From NCBI RefSeq assembly GCF_918797505.1, contig NC_092799.1, positions 13,478,295-13,542,294 on the forward strand: a DNA stretch of 64,000 nt, in the 5' to 3' direction. Positions 47,854 to 58,612 of this stretch are shown here, in pieces. Every line of letters starts with the position of its first letter. Within the stretch, counting starts at the first letter, position 1. The stretch comes from Bemisia tabaci (lineage: Eukaryota; Arthropoda; Insecta; Hemiptera; Aleyrodidae). Below the pieces are notes generated by a model. The model was not told where the DNA came from. It worked only from the letters and a program-made list of their open reading frames with translations, and ran no database searches. The position numbers were made by a program, and so were the translations under genes.

Positions 47854-50800
47854 TCACTTTTTAGGTCGAAACTTGTCTTCCCAAGCACGGAATTTTTCTT
47901 TGATTTGCTCGACTCCTTTGCTGTTGATTTCCTCGTAATTTGGAACCATTTTCTGGCTTCGGTCGGACCAGCTGTGTATGTTGGGATACTTTGTAAGATC
48001 AACTCCAATTGCCTGGATAGAAAACGTGTTAAAATTAATGAATTAGTCGCATAAACAGCATAGCTTGTCATACATACAATCTGTTGAGAGTTCGTTTAAT
48101 TTTATTTAATTCATCACAGAAGTATTTTCATTTTACTTTGTTATGATTTGTCTTATTTCATTTAAACGTTATTTATCATTGAGTAAATTCATTTTTTTTT
48201 TTTGCGAATTGTCTAATGGAGAATTTGCAAGCAAATGTTTTATTGCTTCATCTGAAAGTGCTTAAAGAGCTGATTTCACATTATTTTTTATAATTTTTCT
48301 CCGATATGGGAAATAGCATAAAAATATATTTAAAAGTGAGAAAATGCACCGCCTAGTGGCGTCATTGGGCGGCATTTCCCATTTAAACACTCTATTTTGG
48401 CAGATTAGATAATTTTGTCATTTATCTTCTCCAATAAGTTTTTTAAAATCATGAGCCAAGGGTATGCTTTTGTTCAGTTCGCTCAGTAGTTTCCGCTTAA
48501 ACACGAAATTCATCAAAATTCAGACACCTGCAAATTTTCTATTGCTTGGTTCAAAACCGTAAAATCTTTTTGTGTTCTTACTCTCTTTACTTTGTAAGTA
48601 ATACGCAATAATACAGGGTGATCCAAAAGTCCCTTCCACCCCCTCTAACTTTTTACCTAATTGAGATAAACATTTGAAACTTGGGGGACATTCCTAGGTC
48701 AAAGGGAGCTACTTTTTGGCCCCCCTAAAATTTTCAGGGGGGCCCCCCTTGGGGGGGGCAACGGCCCCCAACTTTTAATTTTCAAATAGGAAGACCCCCT
48801 TTGTGATAGCTCGTTCGAAAGAGCATAAAAAAAGAAAACTTTTCGCGCAAACCCGAAGTCAATATCTCAAACCGTTTCAAAATGGCGGCCGGTTAAGTTC
48901 AAAATGGCCGAAATTTCACACCGGTTATTTGTCGATGGATTTGCGCGAAAATCGGTTTGTAGGGGTATTTTGACACGAGAAAAACGAATTTGACGTTAGA
49001 TTTTCAAAAAAACTAAAATTTCCAAAATGGCCGCCGGTTAAAGTTTAAGATGGCCGAAAATTTTCACCTTGGTTTTTTCCTGATGGATTTGCCTAAAACT
49101 TGGAATTTGAGAGTATTTTGGCATAAGAGAAACAAACTTGAACTTAGATTTATAAAAAAATAAATTTTTGGTCATTTTGAACTTTAACCGGCGGCCATTT
49201 TGGAAATTTCGGTTTTTTGAAAATCTAACGTCAAATTCGTTTTTCTCGTGTCAAAATACCCCTACATACCGATTTTCGCGCAAATCCATGTGCAAATAGC
49301 AGAGGTGCCAATTTTCGGCCATTTTGAACTTTAACCGGCCGCCATTTTGAAACGGTTTGAGATGTTGACTTCGGGTTTGCGCGAAAAGTTTTCTTTTTTT
49401 ATGCTCTTTCGAACGAGCTATCACAAAGGGGGTCTTCCCATTTGAAAATTTAAAGTTGGGGGCCGTTTCCCCCCAAGGGGGGCCCCCCTGAAAATTTTAG
49501 GGGGGCCGAAAAGTAGCTTCCTTTGACCTAGGAATATCCCCCAAGTTTCAAATCTTTATCTCAATTAGGTAAAAAGTTAGAGGGGGTGGAAGGGACTTTT
49601 GGATCACCCTGTATGCACTTACATCAATAGCTGATACGCTGGCAAGAAGGGAAACATCCGCCAGTGTGAACTTAGGACCTGCCGCAAATTTCGATACACC
49701 TAACGTTTCGTTGAATAAATTCAGAGGACCAAATACTCTCCGATACCTTTCCTCATCGTGCGGATTATCTTTGAGTACGCAGTAGTTCTACAACAAAAAG
49801 ATCCTCTCATAAAAATTTCGATTGAGGACGAGGAATTCCATTCCGCACACAATTTAATCATAACTAGTTTTTGGATTTAAAGAAGAAAAAGAAGGAGGCA
49901 AAAAAATTAATGGCGTGAAGGGTTTTTGCCCTGGTAAAAATTGGCAGTAGAATGTGTGTCCCAAAATACTATAGACCTAAAGCCGGCTGTAAGATTTCCA
50001 ATAGCTTCTGTAGCCGGCTGTGCAATTTCTTATAGCCTTTTATAGCCGATGGCGATTAAGCAACAGCCAGACGATAAAGTTTATACTAAACGTTACTAAT
50101 TACGGATACTATGACTTAGTTAGTTTTTGGACTACCGCTCTCTTTTTGTGCCGTAGTATCTTGATTTATTTTGCGAGGAAAGCTCCGTACTTTTGAAGGA
50201 TGCTCGTCATTCTTAATATGTTGGAGCGTCTTCAATTTTGTATGATACTGTGCAATACCTCTGGTGTGGAATAATTGCTTCAGACGCCGTGGCACGCTGC
50301 GGTGAGGCGGGCGGGCAGAGAGCGCGAAACGCGCATTGGCGCCTACAAACCTGACAGGGATACTTCACGCGTTGCGCAATGCGTGAAGTATCCCTGTTAG
50401 GTTTGTAGGCGCCAGTGCGTCGTCGCTCCGCTTTGTGCTAGGTTCTAATATTTAATCTGGCGGAGCCAGTTTTATTCAACTCATGATTTTGAAATGTTTG
50501 CACATCCTGTATGGATTATTCTCGTTTTAATTGATGAACAAAATATGAATTAAAAGGAAAATATAACGTGTGTTTTGTAAATATTAAGGTGGTTCCGTAT
50601 CAAACTTAATGATTTCCAAAGCGCACGAATTTCTACACAATATTTCTTATAGCCTTTTATAATCGATGGCGAAAAAGCAACAGCCAGGCGATAAAATGTA
50701 AAGCCCGGCGATAGGAACTATAGCCTGGCTGCATAATTTTTTATCGCTTCGTATAGCCCGGCCGTATGATTTTCTCTGCATTCTACAGCCAGCTATATTA

Positions 50801-53800
50801 TTTTCTGTAGCCTTTTTTAGCCGGCTATAAGAATTCCTATGGTATTTTGAAACGCAGCTCTTATCGCCAATTTTTACCAGGGTTTTGGTACTTTTACGCG
50901 TAGCGTTTCGTCGAACTAATTCAGAGGACCGAATAGGTACTCTCCGATACCCTTGCTCATCGTGCGGAGTATCTTTGAGTACGCAATAGTTCTGCAACAA
51001 AAGGATTCTCTCATAAAATTTTTTATTGAGGATGAGGGATTCTATTCAGCACACATAATTTAATCATATCCAGTTTTTGGATTCAAAGGAGAAAAATAAG
51101 GAGAAAAAAAACTTAATTGCGTGAAGGGTTTTTTGTACTTTTACGCGTATGATTTTCTGTAACTCTAAATCTATCTTCACACTACTGCAAAAGAGCTCTA
51201 TGTCTGGAGAAATTTCTACTGCTCTGTTTGCTCCAATTTCTTCCTCACAAACATTTTTCAAGTATGTAAGACCCTTAAATAAGTTCAGATTTTACTGAAA
51301 GACTGCAAGAATGGAGGTTATGAATCTCATCACGAGCTAAATAATAAAATTTTGATCTAAACAATATTATCTTAATTCTAGGTTTTCCAAACTTTTAGCA
51401 TGTATTTATATTTTTAAAACTTCGTGTTAAGTCACTATTTTTGTTTAAGCAAGGAAGGAAAAATTAGTTCAAAATGCAACAATTAGAAAAAAATACACGC
51501 ATGAATTGGACCCATTTAAACAAAAAGGAACTAAATTCATCGTGATATGAGCCCTGCCACGCATGTATTCTTATGGATCTTATGGCTCATGCCGGAATGC
51601 GGGTTCAGTTCTTTTTTATGTAAATACGTCCAACTTAGCCAGTGGCGAGGCGTGAATGATCAATTATCGATATTCCCCCATTTAAAGGTGGGGTAAAGAA
51701 TCTATTAATAAGGTGTTCGTTGCGAACAATCTGTCCATTGATCCTTTTTCATGGGTTTAAATGGTGGATTAATCGATATATCGCAACGCAAGCCACGCCG
51801 ACTTTAGTAGGATTTCCCAAATAATCCAAGATGTTCATGAATTCCATGAGCATTGCATTTTTCATAGGTTAGGTACTTACAGTTTCTTACCCAATAGTCT
51901 ACCATAGCCTGATAAAGGGTGCCCATATCGAAATAAAACATCTGATCTATAATTGCTCTTGCTTGCAGGTCCCGAGGATATAAAGAATCATCCTTCCCAT
52001 ATTTATCGGACAGGTATGTGACTATGGCTCGACTGGAAAAAAAAAAATGAAAAACTATCAAGCTCTGCTCATTATGTGTTTGTGTCAACTTATTTTTAGT
52101 TTCAGAAATCAAATGTGAAACTGCTAGTGCCAGACCATCATGGTTTGTGACGTTGCAGACTCCCTGTCATCCTTTATTTTCTAATTGGGAAACTACTCAA
52201 AATCTATTCTTGAAAACTTGTTTTACTTCTTTAGGCGAAGAAAACTCTGTGAAAACTTCAAAGAATGATATTGACTTGTTCTCCTTCAAAAAAATGGATA
52301 GATAGCTGGGCTTTTTAAACATCGCAAACCAGATACTTGGTTTGGTAGTCTAGCTCAATATAGAAATGTACTTTACATACGCATCATAATAGTTATATGA
52401 ATTAAAAATGGTTGAGCTATAAACGATACAGCAACAATCTGACAATGGAATCTACGAGTAGCTCACTACTTTCTGCATAATTTTAATCAGGTAGATGTTA
52501 AAAAAGTCTCTGTCAAGAAGTGCTCTATGTTAATTTTTGGCACCACAGCTAACCCAGTTACGAAAGAATTTGTTGCTATTTTTCCTCGTATAAGTCTCTT
52601 ACTTTTCCTCCGATGGCATCTATAACTCAGACTGTTTCTAGAAACTGTTTTAATTTTTTTAATTTTTTCGTTTTTTTTTAAAGAAAAAATTTAAAAAAGA
52701 AATACCTTTCTGAAAGTAAAAATCCACCGTCATCCAAGACAGGAATTCTTTTTAAGGGATTAATCTGGAACAGAGAGCGGATAAGTAAACACGCAGGTAA
52801 AATGAATTAAATAAGGCATAAATATACATACAAATTCAGTAGAATAAGTGTTTTATTTTTACGGTAAGGAAGGACTTTATCATATCTATTTAATTTTCAC
52901 ATAATTAAGACTGAGTTATCAACATCCCTTTCAAAAGTATCCTCGGCACAGAGGTCTTCAAGTGCACGAAGAGCCTCAAATGACGTCAGATTAATTTCTT
53001 TAATCATCTTTTCAGCTTTTATTCGATATGAATGTATGATGAATGTGTACAGGAATTTAATTCAAGTAGCAACAATTTTAAAATCACCCGACGTAGAACA
53101 GATTTCAATTAATTCCAGTTGCGTGGTAGAAGTATTGCTACTGCATCGGAGTGTAGTGTTTGTTGCCTATCCTCCGATTGAAGGTGCACTTTAAATTGAT
53201 TTTCTAATAATGGTGAGGATGAGTAGATTTTTCATTGCATTGCAAATTGCCTATCTTTCTGGTACGAGGAACTAATTTTGTCGATTGTTTTAAATTGGCA
53301 TTCATTGATCAAATGATGTAAAAGTATTGCTGTCTCATGCTCTCATGGTGAGGTAATTGTAATTTGATGACATTAAATCGCATTTAATATCAATATTTTC
53401 ATTGCACCGTACAACTTGGAATAGCGTCACTCGTGTCTTAAAAATGGCATTAAAATTCAACTACAAGAAAAAGCACGATTACCTATCATGCCTTAAAATC
53501 AGGTTTTACAGGTTTTATGCTGAATGCAAAATGAGATTACCTGTTAAACAGAGAATAAGTAGGTTTTCAGAGGTGTAGGTATGCTTTATCGAATGAATTT
53601 CGACCAAATTTCGCTTACTTTTAAGAATTCTTGTGTCTTGCAGTCCTTTATCTGGACAAGTTTCAGCTCCAAATCGACTCCGATTAATTTTGCAGCCATG
53701 ATAACAGCACGACAAGGAGGACTAATTGGGTGCTGATATAAAGTGATGTGTCTTTTTACCTGCCAAACAAATTCAAGATTATTAAAATTTAATTCTGCAC

Positions 53801-56101
53801 AAAAAAAGGTTCAACGACGCATTTACCAGCACTGGAATTACGCACGCGAGAGTGGTATAGTTTGATTGTGATTCCATTTTATATCCGTGAATTGAGGGGC
53901 TTGGAGGACAAGGCGCATAATTGCAGTTTTTGTTGTTTCGAGAAATACGCGTTTGAGGTATCGAAATCACATGAATCCTTATGGCGGAGAGAGAGTTCGA
54001 ATTGACTTTCTGATGCTGAAAAATTGTAATTTGGGAGCAAATTCCTCGCAGAATATTCATACCTAATAGACTGGTAAAGAAATAATTGATATCTCAATAT
54101 GTTTGCAAAAACTTTTACTCGTGCGCCTTGTCCTCCAAGCCCCTCGATCAACCACTACCAATGGAACAAAAGAGACAGTAGTTGCCTACTATTATGGCCA
54201 CGGAGCCACTCAACCACAGTTAAAATTGATAGACGAAGAGGAAGGCGGGAAAATAGAGCGATCCTATTGGTTGAGACGGGTGGTCATCACAGAAAAAATG
54301 ATGGATTTACAATAGGGTTCCTCGTGGGTTGCTGTTAGTTATAGTCTATTACTTACCACCTTTGTCCATTGCAACCACCCGCCTCAACCGATACGTCGCT
54401 CCATTATCTTTGAACAATCGGTTACAGGATATTTCGTCAACGATTTTTTGTCCGCGCACCTGTTTTTTTCCAGTAATTTACGTCCACGCGTTTTCTCGGC
54501 ACGGGAGTCCTGGTCCACGTGCCAGTTGAGACCCAAAGTTAATATTGGCCCACATGTAAATACAAACGACAATGGCTCACAACGCTTTTGGATGAAAATG
54601 TAAAATGTCTTGGAAGAATGAGGGTTCGCTTGTTTTTTTGTTTTGTCTGTTTGGTCCAACGGAGAATAATATATAGTTGAGAGTTTTGGTAAAAATGGGA
54701 GTGGGAGAGCGTGCACTTCCATGAGACAATATTCACTAAAACTCTCTACACCTCTTTGGTGTAACAGGACTTAATTATCTTTCAAGAATTTCCCACCTTG
54801 TTATACCTGAACCGGATAAACCTCTATATTTGCCTCAGCTAAAGGCTCTTAGATTTTTCCGGTGTACGATAAGTATCTTGATTTATTTTGCGAGGAAAGA
54901 TCTGTACTTTTAAAGGATATGCCTGTCATTCTTAATACGTTCAATTTCGTATAATACTGTGCAACGCCTCTGTTGTGAAGTATTTGTTTCCGGCGCCGCC
55001 ACACGGCGGGCGGGCGGCCAGCGGGAAACGCGCATTGGCGCCTACAAACCTAAGTGGATACTTCAAGCATTATGCAGTGCGTGAAGTATCCACTTAGGTT
55101 TGTAGGCGCCAGTGAGCCTCTCGCGCTGACAGCACGCCGCTCCGCTCTGTTAGGCTTTAATATTTATACTCGCATAGTTAGCGTTTTTTAACTCATAATT
55201 TTGAATGTTTGCACACTCTGCATTCATTATTCTCATTTAAATTGATGGGAAAAAATATGTATCAATTTATCAAAGAAGAATAATAATGTAATGTGTGTTT
55301 TTAAATATTGGTGGTTCCGTGTCAAATTTAATGATTTCCAAAGCACTTTAATTTTTTCTTTTACATTTTATATTGGTATTCATTGGGTTCATAATATGAA
55401 CTTCATATGGTATTCATTAACCAGATGATGTATGTGCATGTCGAAGACAATTAGTCAAATCAGGCATTTTATAAAATGTCTAGGCGGCCGGTTGTCAAAT
55501 TATGAACACTTTACGGCATTCTGTAAATTTATGGCGAGAAGTTCACGGGTTTTCAGTATTTTAGGAAAGATAACTACTCAAATCCGCGAACTCTCCTTGT
55601 TCCCTCCTTTTTACATACCTTTAGTACATTTAAATATTAAAATTTTCAAAATTCCATGTTTTATTACGTATAATGAAAATTTCATGATAAAGGTGCATTC
55701 AAGATCTTAAAACCGCTTAAAATACTATTGTATGCTGCATATTTTTACAAAGTATTCTTCCTTACAGGAGCAACGGATTATTTTGTCTAAAATTAGGGTA
55801 AAAAAATCAAAATTTCAATCTATAAGTAAAAATATCTGACTATTTGCATAGGCATTTGACAAAATGCCTGATTTGACTATTTGCCTTCGACATACATATA
55901 TTGCAATTTTATAAAAAAAAATTGCAATTTATTTTGAATCGCAATTCTATTTCAATATTTTTATCGCCTCGCACGATTTTAATTATGATTGTGACCGTAA
56001 ATTAACCAACCCATGTAAATGTTGCTTACCTCAGTTGAAAATGCAGCGGAAGGCGGAACTTGAATTTGGGATCGTAAAAACTGCTTAGTGAGAGACAGCA
56101 T
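47854..56101 (-). CDS. Glutathione S-transferase A, delta/epsilon-like, complete, 6 exons
   Basis: Exons in transcript order: 56030-56101, 53619-53759, 52706-52764, 51891-52032, 49623-49787, 47854-48012 (TGA at 47854-47856), encoding 245 residues. Exon 1 encodes a 24-residue extension ending SAAFSTE. Exon 2 (HITLYQHPISPPCRAV) opens the thioredoxin domain with a candidate catalytic Ser near residue 37. Exon 3 has INPLKRIPVLDDGG, leading into ESRAI across the exon 3/4 join. Exon 4 has the classic insect DQMFYFDMGTLYQ of the helical domain, exon 5 FTLADVSLLASVS, and exon 6 the C-terminal helix region with a lysine-rich tail. Usual insect delta GSTs are about 210-220 residues; the excess is mostly the N-terminal extension. 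All splice sites are GT-AG. The gene lies about 2 kb upstream of GST-B in the same orientation. Delta versus epsilon class needs a phylogeny. Confidence 0.9.
48215..48543. mobile_element. M10 element in GST-A intron 5
   Basis: AATGGAGAATTTGCAAGC to ACCTGCAAATTTTCTATT; internal TTGCTTCATCTGAAAGTGC and GGCGGCATTTCCC. Confidence 0.72.
48614..49611. mobile_element. 1-kb foldback element filling GST-A intron 5
   Basis: CAGGGTGATCCAAAAGTCCC to GGGACTTTTGGATCACCCTG, long arms of about 450 bp, flanked by TA on both sides (a possible TA TSD). The arms carry CAAAATGGCGGCCGGTTAA-type words and long C and G runs. Its end lies 11 bp from exon 5. Confidence 0.9.
49929..50882. mobile_element. M3 hairpin element, full copy 3, in GST-A intron 4
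   Basis: CCCTGGTAAAAATTGGCAG to GCCAATTTTTACCAGGG, 954 bp, flanked by TTTTG on both sides. The empty target survives in the duplicate unit at about 51127 (AAGGGTTTTTTGTAC). The central hairpin is at 50339-50414. Confidence 0.95.
50904..50991 (-). pseudogene. Truncated duplicate of GST-A exon 5
   Basis: The minus-strand sequence after an intact acceptor (GTTGCAG) reads NYCVLKDTPHDEQGYRRV, clearly the start of exon 5 (NYCVLKDNPHDEERYRRV in the true exon at 49623-49787). A small insertion then shifts the frame and the copy stops after about 88 bases with no 5' splice site. It lies in intron 4 of GST-A, upstream of the real exon, and is unit 2 of the tandem duplication 49704-51149. Confidence 0.85.
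51508..51631. mobile_element. M8 MITE, diverged, in GST-A intron 4
   Basis: GGACCCATTTAAACAAAAAG to TAAATACGTCC, 124 bp. Flanks AATT / AACT resemble a mutated 4-bp TSD. An M2 begins nine bases later. Confidence 0.7.
51640..51796. mobile_element. M2 hAT-type MITE in GST-A intron 4
   Basis: CAGTGGCGAGGCGTGAATG at the left, CGCAAGCCACGCCG at the right, TTATCGATATTCCCCCATTT inside. Flanks AACTTAGC / ACTTTAGT are a plausible decayed TSD. Its right edge is about 95 bp from exon 4. Confidence 0.75.
53894..54145. mobile_element. M14 element in GST-A intron 1
   Basis: GAGGGGCTTGGAGGACAAGG to CCTTGTCCTCCAAGCCCCTC, 252 bp, with clean 24-bp inverted ends. About 135 bp upstream of exon 2 in transcript terms. 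Confidence 0.85.
54213..54417. mobile_element. M5 element, partial, in GST-A intron 1
   Basis: AAAATTGATAGACGAAGAGG ... GATCCTATTGGTTGAGACGG, then GTCCATTGCAACCACCCGCC. The outer ends are eroded. Confidence 0.7.
54871..55352. mobile_element. M3 hairpin element, partial copy 4, in GST-A intron 1
   Basis: Has TATCTTGATTTATTTTGCGA, the central hairpin (55036-55109) and TTAATGATTTCCAAAGCAC, but lacks both CCCTGG ends. The hairpin arms read CTAAGTGGATAC / GTATCCACTTAG, unlike the other copies but mutually complementary. Confidence 0.82.
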
Positions 56102-56216
56102 CTTTAAGAAAAATTGAAATAAAACGAAAGAATATGAAAGAGGAACGAAACGTTGAATCGGTCACAGAGTGATGAACTTCCCACGAACGAGTGCGGCACT
56201 GCTTCCCTTTCGGTTC

Positions 56217-56222
56217 AACTGA
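56217..56222 (-). promoter_or_regulatory. Possible initiator (TCAGTT) of GST-A
   Basis: On the minus strand GTATCAGTTGAAC contains TCAGTT, matching the insect initiator consensus TCAKTY, 116 nt upstream of the GST-A ATG. No TATA box was seen. Six-base motifs occur by chance often, so this is weak. Confidence 0.2.
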
Positions 56223-56289
56223 TACTGTGAACCAAATGAAGAGGAACACGAACACGATGATATGGAAGCTCCCGACGCGATGCGACGCG

Positions 56290-56460
56290 ACGCGACGAAT
56301 AGTCGAGGCTCGAACAATCGATCATCGATATTTCCCCATTTAAAGCTATGGTAAAAGATCGATCATTCAGGTGTTCGTTGCGAAAACCTCGTTTATCGAT
56401 CCTTCTCCATTGTTGTAAGTGGAAGATCAATCGATTTATCGAAAATAATACCAAGCCACT
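56290..56460. mobile_element. M2 hAT-type MITE upstream of GST-A
   Basis: ATCGATCATCGATATTTCCC on one side, TATCGATCCTTCTCCATTGT on the other, TTCGTTGCGAAAACC at the centre. It starts about 190 bp upstream of the GST-A ATG, in the likely promoter. Confidence 0.7.
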
Positions 56461-56562
56461 GGTCCCCACTCTTGGCCTGAACTTTCTCAACGCTGATTGC
56501 AGCGTTGCCGAGTAGGTTCCGGCATTAGAATTACCGGTTGCCTTCTCTACCACACTACTGCA

Positions 56563-56814
56563 CTGCCGTACTAAGGAAGAACTCCGTATGAACATTCGAG
56601 AGTTGCCAAATTTCCTTGGATAAAATGTTCATTTTTGAGGAAATTTTTGCATATTTTTTCTTGAAATTTTCAGACACTTAGATCAAATTACAAACACAAT
56701 TATCTGAGAAATTGGCGGAGAAATATTCAAAAATTTTCCCGAAAATTAGTGATTTATTAGAGGAAATTTGGCAACGCTTGGAGGTTCATACGGCGTTTTT
56801 CCTTAGCACGGCAG
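56563..56814. mobile_element. M1 MITE copy 9, upstream of GST-A
   Basis: CTGCCGTACTAAGGAAGAAC to TTCCTTAGCACGGCAG, with an exact 4-bp TSD TGCA (56559-56562 and 56815-56818). Confidence 0.93.
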
Positions 56815-56864
56815 TGCACAGGACCGCCCAGAGAAAAAATTAGAGAACAGGCAAATTCACTCGT

Positions 56865-56932
56865 CCCCCCCCCCCCCCCCCTAGAGAGGCTAGAGAGGCT
56901 AGAGGGCTAGAGAGGCTAGAGGGCTAGAGAGG
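56865..56932. repeat. Poly-C run followed by a GAGAGGCTA minisatellite
   Basis: About 17 C followed by (TAGAGAGGC)n / (TAGAGGGC)n units. Simple-sequence expansion. Confidence 0.9.
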
Positions 56933-57051
56933 ACTTTTTCTACAGGGATGAAGGGGGGGGGGAGTCCAGATAATGGGGTTTTCCCGGAAAATGTTTAAAA
57001 AGGGATTTTTAAACCTCCAATTTGGTACTATCTGAGTAGATAATAGATATT

Positions 57052-57173
57052 GGACATATTTCTGCCGGACGGAACTATGTGCGTTATGACGTGAGCCCTA
57101 TTATGCATATACTCCTATGGGTCTCAGGGCTCACGTCATAATGCCCACAGTTCCGTTCGACAGAAATACGTCG
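57052..57173. mobile_element. M8 MITE
   Basis: GGACATATTTCTGCCGGACG to CAGAAATACGTCG, 122 bp, same length as the copies at 6883 and 41150. Confidence 0.82.
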
Positions 57174-57199
57174 AATCATTCCCTTCTCGGATTCGCCGA

Positions 57200-57470
57200 T
57201 GAAATTATCGATGGTCCAAGCGCAAAACAACGTATCTCCGTTTGCGACGTTGCAGACTACCTTATAAATATTTTTTTTATTTTGAAAAGTTGTCAATGTA
57301 ATATTTTGAGATTTGCCTTGATTTTTCTCCCTTGTTTGCGAAATACTCTGTAAAAATTTCAAGCAATAAAATTGGCTTGTTTCTCTCTAAAAAAAAGAAA
57401 ATGTGAGTGGAAATTTTGAAACACTACAATGGAGTTACGTGGTTTTGCACTTAGGTCTTCTGGTGATCTT
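57200..57470. mobile_element. M9b element
   Basis: CGATGGTCCAAGCGCAAAAC then GTATCTCCGTTTGCGACGTT at the left; AATGGAGTTACGTGGTTTTG at the right. Confidence 0.65.
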
Positions 57471-58612
57471 CCCCAATAAAGTGGCAAGGTTGAGTCGTAG
57501 GCAACAAGGGCTTTCACGTGGTCGAAGCCGTCAAATAGTCTTATCACCGAAAAGGCACGCTTATTCGGCGAACATAAAAAATACTCTTTTAGGTACCGAA
57601 CGTGAAGCGGTGACTCTAAAACATCGGCAGTTCGCCTACAATTTACGATGTGGGCAAAAAGAGCTCCTTCGAGATCGAATAGGGGTATCATCGTTAAATG
57701 ATGCGCTTGCACGGAACGCACGCACAAAATAGACTTTTATCGGACGGAGAGAGGTTACTTTAACGCCATGTCAGTTCGCCTTCAATTTTGTGTGTAGGCA
57801 AAACGGGCTCCCACGTGGTCGAATAGTGGTATCACCGTGAAATGGCATGCTTACTTGAGCGATCGCAAAATCACTGAAGAGAATCACTGTAGTTGCAGTG
57901 ATCGGTGGCATGAAACGTAAGAAAGGAGTGAAAGATTAGAAATTTCGGTGAAATATTTCATAAATTTCACGAGGCTATGAAATACTTCATATTTTTCAGG
58001 GGCTAGAGTATGCAACCTGCACGCAAACACAAAAATAGAAGAGAGTCACAATTTGAACATTTTACGAAATATGAACAGGTGCCGGTTTTTTCAATATCTT
58101 TCATAAATTTCTGAAATTTCACGAAATATTTCACGTGAAATTTCAAGAGTTTATTTTTCATAAAATTTTGCCACCCTGACTTGTCACTGGCGAAGAACGC
58201 CTGTTATTCTTCATTTCTGCGATTTACTCCAAAATATAATCGTAGGTAGTAAAATGGTTGAAGCACCAAAACTGTAGTTCTAAAGTGCGATCAGCGATGA
58301 ACATTACTGAATTCGTTTATGCACGGTCTTTCACTCATCACAGGTGGGTGCATTGCGTTTATGATATAGTTGTCGGCGGCAGGAGCATGTTACCAGGTAT
58401 CAAGATGAGCTCTGGCCTGAACGAAACGGAAGGCAAAACGGCAAAAAATATTTTGCAGACTCATACCGATTTACATCTCATGCAGTCATGCTGCAAACGC
58501 GTAAGTGATTCTCTCTGAAATGAAAACGCGACTTTTTACTTTTCAACTGACGTTTGTACCTCTGAGTTGATGTATTATTATTTATTTGATTCTATAGGAC
58601 TGTACGTTAATT

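Larger units (their letters stand above)
49704..51149. repeat. Tandem duplication of part of GST-A exon 5 plus upstream intron
   Basis: Unit 1 is 49704-50903 and contains the M3 insertion 49929-50882. Unit 2 is 50904-51149. Both run from CGTTTCG in the exon, through TCATCGTGCGGA, the acceptor and an A-rich intron, to GTACTTTTACGCGTA. Without M3 and its target duplication the units are about 241 and 246 bp. The M3 element inserted after the duplication. Confidence 0.85.

Noticed and set aside
57359..57732. Open frames on both strands of over 100 codons
   Set aside because: Mutually overlapping on opposite strands, partly within an M9b repeat, and without domain similarity.
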